Assembly: GCF_030150285.1 (NCBI RefSeq) | Contig: NZ_JASLGE010000063.1 | Coordinates: forward strand, 43,509 to 107,508 | DNA from: Pseudomonas sp. | Lineage (GTDB): Bacteria; Pseudomonadota; Gammaproteobacteria; Pseudomonadales; Pseudomonadaceae | Length of the DNA: 64,000 nt | Direction of reading: 5' to 3' | Shown: positions 26,347-34,210 of the stretch, in pieces | Layout: each line of letters opens with the position of its first letter | Position numbering within the stretch: the first letter of the stretch is position 1 | Program-made: the position numbers and the translations under genes | Notes under the pieces: generated by a model | The model's input: only the letters and a program-made list of their open reading frames with translations | Told to the model about the DNA's origin: nothing | The model's database searches: none

Positions 26347-27858
26347 CTAGAGCATCATCAGGCTGGGGGTCTGTACCAGGCGCTTGAGTTCCTTGAGGAA
26401 CGCCGCCCCGAGCGCGCCGTCGATCACCCGGTGATCACACGACAACGTGACGGTCATTTGCGTGCGCACCGCCACTTGCCCGTTGTGCGCCACGGCCCTG
26501 GGCTCGCCGGCACCGATGGCCAGAATCGCGCCTTGGGGCGGGTTGATGATGGCGTCAAATTGGCTGACGCCGAGCATGCCCAGGTTGGACATGCTGAAAC
26601 TGCCCCCCTGAAACTCTTCAGGCTTGAGCGTGCCGGCCTTGGCGCGGGTCACCAGGCTGAGCATTTCTGCCGAGATCTGCGCCAGCGATTTGCGATTGGC
26701 CTGACGCACGATCGGCGTAATCAAACCACCGGGCAGTGCGACCGCGACGCTGATGTCGGCATCGCTGAAACGCAGCACCGCCTGGCGCGCTTCATCGAAC
26801 TGCACGTTAACGTCGGGCACTTTGACCAGCGCCAGCGCGCAGGCCTTGATCAGCAAATCGTTGACGGAGAGCTTGATCGCCGGGGCCGACGCATTGATCT
26901 CGCTGCGCAAAGTCAGCAGCGCTTCCAGATCCAGCTCGGCTTGCAGGCGAAAATGCGGGGCGGTGCGCTTGGACGCTTGCAACCGCGCCGCAATCGCCTT
27001 GCGCATGCCGCTCATCGGTAACACTTCAACAGCGTCCGGTTCAGGGATGGCTTGGTCCGTGGGTGCCAGCACCGGGTTTTGAGCCGCACTGACTTCCAGT
27101 ACGTCGGCCTTGCACACGCGCCCACGGCTGCCCGTTACGCGACAGTCATTCAGATTGACGCCCCGCTCGGCGGCCAACCGCCGGGCCAACGGGGTCGCCA
27201 GCACTTGGCTGTCATCGGCTCGCGAACGCACCGGGCCCGCGGCCTTGAGTGCGGGGGCGAATACGGCAACCTTGCCGCCACCCTCACGTACCGCGCGCTC
27301 AATGTCCGCCACGCTGATGCGCGCTTGCGGCCCCGTGCCAGTGATGCGGCTCAGGTCAATGCCCTGTTCATTGGCCAAGCGCGCGGCATGCGGTGTGGCA
27401 AACACCGATTCAGGGCAGCTCCCCAGCAATGCCTGAGGCACCGTCCAGCCTTGAGCTGCCTGCGCGTTCGGGGCAGGCGCAGGGCCAGGCACTGTGACAC
27501 TCACCTCGGGAACCACAGGTGCAACGGGGGCCGCCGTGACCAGGTCAGGCACCGGCGCAGCCGTCGCCGGAGCCCGTTGGGCCAAAAACGCATCAATGTC
27601 TGCGTCACTGACCGACGCCTCGGCCACCACGCCCAACACGCCGCCCACCGGCAGGGTTTGACCCGCAACGGCTACTTTGCGGCGCAACACGCCCTCAAAG
27701 GGTGCCTCCATCACATTGGAAATCTTGCTGGTTTCGATATCACAGATTTCCTGATGCAACGTGAAACGATCGCCTTCCTCGATCAACCAGCGATTGAGGG
27801 TGCCCTCTTCCATCGACAGGCCCCACTTGGGTACCTCGATAATCTTGATTGCACTCAT
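26347..27858 (-). CDS. acoC: Acetoin dehydrogenase E2, dihydrolipoamide acetyltransferase
   Basis: 503 residues. An N-terminal lipoyl domain (1-80) has the modified Lys45 in IETSKIS. After an Ala/Pro-rich linker come two peripheral-subunit (E3/E1) binding domains, at about 153-190 (FATPHAARLANEQGIDL) and 219-256 (LATPLARRLAAERGVNL). The catalytic acyltransferase core is at about 275-503 and holds the active-site His476 in DHRVIDG. It takes the acetyl group from acetoin cleavage to CoA. Two binding domains in tandem are uncommon among E2 proteins. GGAGG precedes the ATG, and 2 bases separate it from E1 beta. Confidence 0.92.
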   Translation of the reverse strand: MSAIKIIEVPKWGLSMEEGTLNRWLIEEGDRFTLHQEICDIETSKISNVMEAPFEGVLRRKVAVAGQTLPVGGVLGVVAEASVSDADIDAFLAQRAPATAAPVPDLVTAAPVAPVVPEVSVTVPGPAPAPNAQAAQGWTVPQALLGSCPESVFATPHAARLANEQGIDLSRITGTGPQARISVADIERAVREGGGKVAVFAPALKAAGPVRSRADDSQVLATPLARRLAAERGVNLNDCRVTGSRGRVCKADVLEVSAAQNPVLAPTDQAIPEPDAVEVLPMSGMRKAIAARLQASKRTAPHFRLQAELDLEALLTLRSEINASAPAIKLSVNDLLIKACALALVKVPDVNVQFDEARQAVLRFSDADISVAVALPGGLITPIVRQANRKSLAQISAEMLSLVTRAKAGTLKPEEFQGGSFSMSNLGMLGVSQFDAIINPPQGAILAIGAGEPRAVAHNGQVAVRTQMTVTLSCDHRVIDGALGAAFLKELKRLVQTPSLMML

Positions 27859-27860
27859 GC

Positions 27861-28880
27861 TCAGGCCTCCATCACTTTGCGCACGGCCGCTTCAATGCGG
27901 TCGACGCTGGGGATCCAGGCCTGTTCAAGCACCGGCGAGAAAGGGACCGGCGTATGCGGCGGCGTGACCATGATGATCGGGGCCTTGAGCTGATAAAACG
28001 CTTGGGTGGCGATCAGCGCCGCCAGGTCATGGGCAAAGCCCAGGCGCGCGGCAGACTCGTCAACGATCACCACACGGCCGGTGGATTTCACCGACTCCAG
28101 AATGCCGTCTTCATCCAGTGGCGACACGGTGCGCGGGTCGACCACCTCGACCGAGATGCCTTCACCCTTGAGTTTGTCAGCCACTTGGTTGGCTTTGTGC
28201 ACCATCGCCGCCAAAGCGATGATGGTGACATCGGTGCCTTCGCGGGTGTAATTGGCCACACCAAACGGGATGGTATAGGGCTCTTCGGGCACTTCGCCCT
28301 TGATGTCATAGAGGGCTTTGTGTTCACAGAACACCACCGGGTCATCATCGCGGATGGCTTGAATCAGCAAGCCTTTCACGTCGTAGGGCGTCGATGGCAC
28401 CACGACTTTGAGGCCAGGGGTGGTGGCAAAAATATGGTACGGCGACTGGGAATGCTGAGCGGCTGCCGAGAAACCGGCACCGATCATACCGCGCACCACC
28501 ATCGGGGCCTTGGCCTTGCCGCCGAACATGTAGCGGAACTTGGCCGCCTGGTTGTAGAGCATGTCGTGGCACACGCCGAAAAAGTCCATGAACATCAGCT
28601 CGGCCACCGGCCGCAAGCCGGTCATGGCCGCTCCCGCCGCCATGCCGATAATCGCCGACTCGGTGATGGGCGTATCTATCACCCGGGCCGAGCCAAACTC
28701 AGTCCACAGGCCCTTGGTCACGCCCAGCACACCGCCAAACGCCTCACCTTTGCTACCGACTTCGGCCGTGCCGGCCTGCCCGCCACACACGTCTTCGCCG
28801 ATCAGCACCACCCGATCGTCGAGTGCCATTTCCTGAGCCAGGGCTTCTTTGACCGCTTCACGATAAGTACGAATTGCCAT
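27861..28880 (-). CDS. acoB: Acetoin dehydrogenase E1, beta subunit
   Basis: 339 residues, the transketolase-like beta subunit of a 2-oxo acid dehydrogenase type E1. Family segments: REAVKEALAQEMALDDRVVLIGEDV at the N-terminus, DTPITESAIIGMAAGAAMTGLRPVAE, and the C-terminal VVIVDES block. With the alpha subunit it cleaves acetoin with thiamin diphosphate into acetaldehyde and an enzyme-bound acetyl unit. It starts 11 bases after the alpha gene and ends 2 bases before E2. Assignment to acetoin rather than pyruvate rests on subunit type and on the neighbouring reductase and AcoK-like regulator. Confidence 0.9.
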   Translation of the reverse strand: MAIRTYREAVKEALAQEMALDDRVVLIGEDVCGGQAGTAEVGSKGEAFGGVLGVTKGLWTEFGSARVIDTPITESAIIGMAAGAAMTGLRPVAELMFMDFFGVCHDMLYNQAAKFRYMFGGKAKAPMVVRGMIGAGFSAAAQHSQSPYHIFATTPGLKVVVPSTPYDVKGLLIQAIRDDDPVVFCEHKALYDIKGEVPEEPYTIPFGVANYTREGTDVTIIALAAMVHKANQVADKLKGEGISVEVVDPRTVSPLDEDGILESVKSTGRVVIVDESAARLGFAHDLAALIATQAFYQLKAPIIMVTPPHTPVPFSPVLEQAWIPSVDRIEAAVRKVMEA

Positions 28881-28891
28881 GGTTTAAATCC

Positions 28892-29854
28892 TCAGTAAGA
28901 CACGTAAACGTCGGTCAGCAGGCTGTCTACTGACGGGAACTCTGCCGCCCGGGCCTTGGCCACGGCGTCATCGACCAAGGCCTGCACCTCGGCGTCGATG
29001 GCCGCCAGCTCTTGGGCAGAGATCTGACCGGCAACGTGTTGACTGAAGATTTTCAGCGGGTCGCTGTCTTGACGCAGGCGCTCAACCTCGCCGTCGGCGC
29101 GATACAGCATCGGGTCGCCTTCAAAGTGGCCGTACCAGCGGTGGGCGACAGCTTCAATCGCCGTAGGGCCTTCACCGGCGCGTGCGCGCGCCACCGCGAC
29201 GGCAACGGCTTCATGCACGGCAAAAAAATCGGTCCCGTCGACCTTCACGGCCGGCATGCCAAAACCCGCCGCACGCTGGGTGATATTGCGCCCACCCACC
29301 GCATAGTCATGGCCTGTGGCTTCGCCGAAGCCATTGTTTTCAAAAATAAATATGACCGGTAATTGCAAAACCACAGCCATGTTCATGGCTTCGAAAACCA
29401 GTCCCTGGTTCGAACCGCCATCTCCGGTGAACGACACTGCGACACCGCGATTGCCCAGGGTTTTAGCGGTCAACGCGGCCCCGATCGCCAACGGCGGGGC
29501 TCCGCCGACAATGGCATTGGCTCCAAGCATGCCTTTGCTCAGATCAGCAATGTGCATGGAGCCGCCCTTGCCGCGGCACAATCCGGAATCCTTGCCAAAA
29601 ATTTCCGCCATCATCCCGTGAATGTCGCAACCCTTCGCAATGCAGTGGCCATGACCCCGGTGCGTAGAGCCGATATAGTCGGTGTCTTCAAGGTGCTCGC
29701 AGACCCCGACGGCGATGGCTTCTTCACCGCAGTAAAGGTGAATAAAACCCGGTATATCACCGGAGGTATTTTCCTGGTGGAGGCGCTCTTCAAACACACG
29801 GATCTCGCGCATTTTTCGATAGGCCTTAAGCAGCGCTGGCTTGCTAAGCGACAT
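28892..29854 (-). CDS. acoA: Acetoin dehydrogenase E1, alpha subunit (TPP-dependent)
   Basis: 320 residues from the ATG at 29854, which has AGAGGG upstream; the longer frame to 30028 runs through the promoter region and is rejected. The thiamin diphosphate motif starts at GDGGSNQG (144-151) and ends at ENN (172-174). STHRGHGHCIAKG and the GKGGSMHIAD phosphorylation-loop region are typical of AcoA/PdhA alpha subunits. First gene of the operon alpha-beta-E2-E3-reductase, divergent from the AcoK-like activator. Confidence 0.91.
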   Translation of the reverse strand: MSLSKPALLKAYRKMREIRVFEERLHQENTSGDIPGFIHLYCGEEAIAVGVCEHLEDTDYIGSTHRGHGHCIAKGCDIHGMMAEIFGKDSGLCRGKGGSMHIADLSKGMLGANAIVGGAPPLAIGAALTAKTLGNRGVAVSFTGDGGSNQGLVFEAMNMAVVLQLPVIFIFENNGFGEATGHDYAVGGRNITQRAAGFGMPAVKVDGTDFFAVHEAVAVAVARARAGEGPTAIEAVAHRWYGHFEGDPMLYRADGEVERLRQDSDPLKIFSQHVAGQISAQELAAIDAEVQALVDDAVAKARAAEFPSVDSLLTDVYVSY

Positions 29855-30043
29855 GGGTTCGCCCTCTTGTCTTGGCTTTTTTATTGGATGTATCGCGTGC
29901 CCGAAGGCCCACGACGATGGCGTTGGCTTACGGTAAGAGCCTGAAGTCGCGGCCATAACTACCCGGATGGGGGGGCGCGATCCTATGCATGGGGGGCTAC
30001 TCTTCAGCCCCTGGGACGGCGGCGCCAAGCGCTAGAGGGAGAC
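29855..30043. promoter_or_regulatory. Divergent aco/acoK control region with ATGGGGGG repeats
   Basis: 189 bases between the acetoin operon and its activator gene. It contains a direct repeat ATGGGGGG at 29967-29974 and 29989-29996, 22 bases apart start to start (two helical turns), and the first copy reads GGATGGGG, close to the GGAKGA core of MalT boxes. These are candidate activator sites for the MalT-like protein; this is inference. Confidence 0.45.
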
Positions 30044-32761
30044 ATGACAACAATGACCCACACCCCGCGCTCCAAGCCTGCCCCTCGCCTGGGCACCTTG
30101 GGTCTTGACCACGGTTTGCCGCTGATTACAACCAAGCTGGTCCCACCGCGATCGTCGGGCACCGTGCTGGTACGCTCGCGGTTACTGGAGCACGTCAGCC
30201 TGCTGAACGCGCACGCCATGACACTCGTCTGCGGCCCGGCGGGTTTTGGCAAAACCACCCTGCTAAGCCAATGGCGCGAGTGCTTGCTGGAACAAGGTCA
30301 AAGCGTGGCCTGGCTCAGTCTCGACGAACAGGACGATACCCCCCAAACCTTTCGCCGCTATTTACTGAGCGCCCTGGGCCAGGCCAGCGGCATTGCTCTG
30401 CCCTACAACGATGCACTCATTGAGTGCATCTCGCTGGCCGATAGCCAATTTGTCCGTGAGTTGATCAACCGCCTGCAAGACCAGCCGCACCCGCTGCACC
30501 TGGTGCTGGACGATCTGCACCTGATTCACCACCCAAGCATCCTTGACGACCTTGAACAGTTGCTCCAGCACGCCCCTCAGGGTTTTCATCTGCTGGTCGG
30601 TAGCCGCAGCGTTCCCCCCTTGCCCCTGAGTCGCCTGCAGGCGCGCAATCAACTGCTGGAAATCGACACGAACGCCCTACGCTTCAATATCGAAGAGACC
30701 CAGGTCTATCTGGCCAGCACCGCCGCCGAGCGCTTCCCACCGGCCGACTTGCAGCGCGTGCACAGCCTGACGGAAGGCTGGATCACCGGTATCCAGATGG
30801 CCGCGCTGGCTCCCAGCGACCCTTTGCGCAACTTGAATCGCCTGCGCTTGGGTAACCGTCACATCGGGCGCTACTTGTACGACGTGGTCTTGGCACCGCT
30901 GTCCATACCGTTGCAGGACTTCCTGCTGAAAACGTCGATCCTCGGCCGCCTCACCCCCTCCCTGTGCAATGCCGTCGCAGGCTGCGAAGACGCGCACCAC
31001 AAACTGGCCGAGATTGAGCGGCATAATCTGTTTCTGTTCTCACTGGACGACCAGGGGCATTGGTTTCGCTACCACACCCTGTTTGTCGAAACCCTTAATG
31101 AACGCCTGCTGAACAGCGATATTGACGTTATTCAATTACACCAGCGGGCCAGCAACTGGCTCGCCCACCATCAATATTGGGCTGAAGCAATACGCCACGC
31201 GGTGGCAGCGGGGCAACTCGGCAGCCGTAACGATTGTGCCCACCTGGGCGCGCAATCGCTGGCCGAAGAGGGCGATGTCGACACCCTCGTGCGCTGGTTG
31301 CAACAAGTGCCTGAAACGACCCGTACCCCCCTGGATGAACAGAGGATCGACTTGCAACTCAACCTGGCCTGGGCGCTGGGCCATCGTTTTCACTTTGCCG
31401 CTTCGCTAAGCTTGCTCGACAACCTTCACCCGGCGCTAGCCTTACAGCCGGCAGGTACCCGGCTCAACATCAAATACCAGGTCATCCGCGCCATCACCGA
31501 CGCTTTCGCCGAGCATATACCGCTGAGCCTTGAGCGCGTCACCCCCTTGCTGGCGCATGTCCCCTGCGGTGACACCTGGGTCGACGGGTTGATCTGCAAC
31601 ATCCTCAGCTACGATCACATGACGCAAGGTCACTACGCCAAAGCACAAGCTGTTCAGCGCCATATGCCCTGCCCCACCACGCCCTCCCACAACCTGTTTG
31701 TGAACGTGTACCGCGCCTTCGTATTAGGGTTGAGCCACTTGCGCCAAGCGGACCTTCAGAACGCCGAGCAGTATTATCGCCAGGCATTGGCACCGACCGA
31801 ACACCTGACCGGGCCGCACTCCAGCGGCAGTGCAACGCTGGCCGCATTACTGAGCGAGGTGCTCTACGAGCGCGGCGAATGGCAGCCCTTGCAAACGCTG
31901 CTCGCCGAAAGACTGGGGCAGATCGACGCCTTCGCGCCCTTGGACGCATTGCTCGGGGCCTATACCAGCCTGGCGCGTCGCGCCGTGCTGATGAATCAGC
32001 CAACGCAAGCCCGTCACCTGCTCGAACATGCGCAGCAATTGGCCACATTACGCCGCTGGCCACGCCTGCAGGCCTGGCTGCTGGTGGAGGAAATACGCCT
32101 TCGCCTGGCCTGTGAACAACTGCCACAGGCGCTGGAGTTGCAAACACAGCTACACGCTCTGGAAACGGACAACGCCCACCCCGAGATTTCCCGCGCACGC
32201 GCCGAGGCCCACTGCCATATTCTCTCGGCGCAACAGCACTGGCATGAAGCAGCCACTCGATGGCACAGCATGCTGCAGAACGACGAGCATCAAGGCCAAT
32301 GGCTGCGCGCAGCCCGCAGCCGCGCCGCTTGGGCATGTTCGTTATGGCCATACGACCCGACAGCCGCACTGAGCGCCTTGCACGCCTTGCTGCCACTGGC
32401 CTGCCGCCAAAACCTGTGCCGCACCCTGCTGGATGCAGGCGACGCAATGCCAGCCTTGCTTGAGGCCACCCTGAAAACCGTACGCCCCGACATGGCCGAT
32501 TATGTGCGCGGACTACTGGCCAACCGTGAGCAGCCCTCTGCCAAGGCCTACCTCGCCCGCAATGAACCCAGCTTGAGTGATCGCGAACACCAGATCCTGC
32601 AACTGATTGCCCAAGGCCAGGCCAACAAACAAATCGCTCGCAGCCTGGAGATCTCGGCTGAAACGGTGAAATGGCACCTCAAAAACCTGTTCAACAAACT
32701 GCGCGTCACTAGCCGCATGCAAGCGATGGCCCGCGCGCAACAACTCAACTTGTTGAACTGA
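30044..32761 (+). CDS. acoK: MalT/AcoK-like LuxR-family activator
   Basis: 905 residues, a signal-transduction ATPase regulator of the MalT type. Walker A GPAGFGKTT is at 64-72 and Walker B VLDDLHL at about 154-160. A long alpha-helical TPR-like middle (roughly 350-830) precedes a C-terminal LuxR HTH at about 844-905 (LSDREHQILQLIAQGQANKQIA). Divergent from the acetoin operon. AcoK of Klebsiella is a protein of this kind that activates acoABCD, whereas most Pseudomonas use the sigma54-dependent AcoR. ATG with GAGGGAG upstream. Function as acetoin-responsive activator is inferred from position and class. Confidence 0.85.
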   Translation: MTTMTHTPRSKPAPRLGTLGLDHGLPLITTKLVPPRSSGTVLVRSRLLEHVSLLNAHAMTLVCGPAGFGKTTLLSQWRECLLEQGQSVAWLSLDEQDDTPQTFRRYLLSALGQASGIALPYNDALIECISLADSQFVRELINRLQDQPHPLHLVLDDLHLIHHPSILDDLEQLLQHAPQGFHLLVGSRSVPPLPLSRLQARNQLLEIDTNALRFNIEETQVYLASTAAERFPPADLQRVHSLTEGWITGIQMAALAPSDPLRNLNRLRLGNRHIGRYLYDVVLAPLSIPLQDFLLKTSILGRLTPSLCNAVAGCEDAHHKLAEIERHNLFLFSLDDQGHWFRYHTLFVETLNERLLNSDIDVIQLHQRASNWLAHHQYWAEAIRHAVAAGQLGSRNDCAHLGAQSLAEEGDVDTLVRWLQQVPETTRTPLDEQRIDLQLNLAWALGHRFHFAASLSLLDNLHPALALQPAGTRLNIKYQVIRAITDAFAEHIPLSLERVTPLLAHVPCGDTWVDGLICNILSYDHMTQGHYAKAQAVQRHMPCPTTPSHNLFVNVYRAFVLGLSHLRQADLQNAEQYYRQALAPTEHLTGPHSSGSATLAALLSEVLYERGEWQPLQTLLAERLGQIDAFAPLDALLGAYTSLARRAVLMNQPTQARHLLEHAQQLATLRRWPRLQAWLLVEEIRLRLACEQLPQALELQTQLHALETDNAHPEISRARAEAHCHILSAQQHWHEAATRWHSMLQNDEHQGQWLRAARSRAAWACSLWPYDPTAALSALHALLPLACRQNLCRTLLDAGDAMPALLEATLKTVRPDMADYVRGLLANREQPSAKAYLARNEPSLSDREHQILQLIAQGQANKQIARSLEISAETVKWHLKNLFNKLRVTSRMQAMARAQQLNLLN

Positions 32762-32952
32762 ACCGATTGGGCCGAGCAATGCCCAACGAAGCAGCGTCTT
32801 GTCATCGGGCTCTGGCAGGTAATCGCTGTTCAGCGCTCGGTGCCGGTTTTAGACCGAGCCTCTGTGCACAAGGCCTAGTACCTTCGATATTTGCCCCAAA
32901 ACCCGCTGTCTGCTAGTGTCAGCCGGTTTTAACGCCCACCGAGAGCGTCGCT

Positions 32953-33195
32953 ATGGCCCGCAAAAAAGCTTCCCTGGATTTCGAACAGTCCCTCGCAGAC
33001 CTGCAAACGCTGGTCGAGCGTCTGGAAAATGGCGAACTGTCACTGGAAGACTCGCTAACTGCCTTTGAACAAGGCATCCGCCTGACCCGTGACTGCCAAG
33101 GCGCACTGGCGCAAGCGGAACAGAAAGTCCACATCCTGCTTGAGCGCGATGGGGAACTGGCACAAGAGCCCTTTGATGCGGAACACCTCTCATGA
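32953..33195 (+). CDS. xseB: Exodeoxyribonuclease VII small subunit
   Basis: 80 residues, all in the XseB family: FEQSLADLQTLVERLENGELSLEDSLTAFEQG is the signature. With XseA it forms exonuclease VII, which degrades single-stranded DNA into oligonucleotides. The stop overlaps the ispA start by 4 bases (ATGA). The xseB-ispA-dxs order is conserved in Pseudomonas and marks the return to housekeeping sequence after the accessory block. Confidence 0.96.
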   Translation: MARKKASLDFEQSLADLQTLVERLENGELSLEDSLTAFEQGIRLTRDCQGALAQAEQKVHILLERDGELAQEPFDAEHLS

Positions 33196-34079
33196 TTGAC
33201 GCTTATCAGGGCAGTAGTCAGGCGCGCGTCAATGCCTCCCTTGAGCGCTTGTTTGTCGCACCGGCACCAGAGCTGGAACGCCTCTATGAAGCGATGCGTT
33301 ACAGCGTAATGAACGGTGGCAAGCGGGTACGCCCGCTACTGGCCTATGCCGCGTGTGAAGCCTTGGGCGGCGCACCGGAGCAGGCCAACGGTGCAGCGTG
33401 TGCCGTGGAACTGATTCACGCCTATTCGCTGGTGCACGACGACTTGCCCGCCATGGACGATGATGACCTGCGACGCGGCCAACCCACGACCCACAAAGCC
33501 TTCGACGAAGCCTGTGCCATACTGGCCGGGGACGGCCTGCAAAGCTTGGCATTCAGCGCCCTGCTTGACCCGCAACTCACCCCGTTAAGCGCTGATATCC
33601 GTTTGCGCATGGTGACGGGACTGGCGTTGTCCGCGGGCCCGGCAGGTATGGTTGGCGGGCAAGCGATCGACCTCGGCTCAGTGGGCATCAAGCTGGATCA
33701 AACCGCATTGGAGTTCATGCACCGCCACAAGACCGGAGCCCTGATCGAAGCCAGCGTGCAACTGGGTGCGCTCGCCAGTGGCCAGGCGTGTGACGACACT
33801 TTGCACGCGCTGAACGTTTACGCCCGGGCAATTGGCCTGGCGTTTCAGGTTCAGGACGACATCCTCGACGTGGAAAGCGATACCGCTACCCTGGGCAAAC
33901 GCCAAGGCGCTGATATCGCACGCGACAAACCGACCTACCCGGCGCTGATGGGCCTGGAAGGGGCGAAAGCCTATGCACTGGAATTATGCGATCAGGCCCT
34001 TGTGGCTCTGCAATCTTTTGATACAGCAGCAGAACCCTTGCGTGCATTGGCTTTGTACATCGTGAATAGACGCCACTAA
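33192..34079 (+). CDS. ispA: Farnesyl diphosphate synthase (geranyltranstransferase)
   Basis: 295 residues. The first aspartate-rich motif DDLPAMDDDD is at 83-92 and the second, QDDILD, at 221-226; NGGKRVRP (41-48) binds the diphosphate. It makes farnesyl diphosphate from DMAPP and two IPP for quinone, undecaprenyl and haem O side chains. Translation is coupled to xseB by the ATGA overlap; dxs follows 131 bases later. Confidence 0.97.
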   Translation: MIDAYQGSSQARVNASLERLFVAPAPELERLYEAMRYSVMNGGKRVRPLLAYAACEALGGAPEQANGAACAVELIHAYSLVHDDLPAMDDDDLRRGQPTTHKAFDEACAILAGDGLQSLAFSALLDPQLTPLSADIRLRMVTGLALSAGPAGMVGGQAIDLGSVGIKLDQTALEFMHRHKTGALIEASVQLGALASGQACDDTLHALNVYARAIGLAFQVQDDILDVESDTATLGKRQGADIARDKPTYPALMGLEGAKAYALELCDQALVALQSFDTAAEPLRALALYIVNRRH

Positions 34080-34210
34080 ACGCGTGAAAAAACGATTATT
34101 CAGACAACTTCTAGTATGTAGGTCTGACTAACGATTACTACACTTCGTGGGCAGCTTCCGTTCCTTAAGGTAAACTGCCGCCTCTTCTTATACCTATAAC
34201 GATTCGCCTG

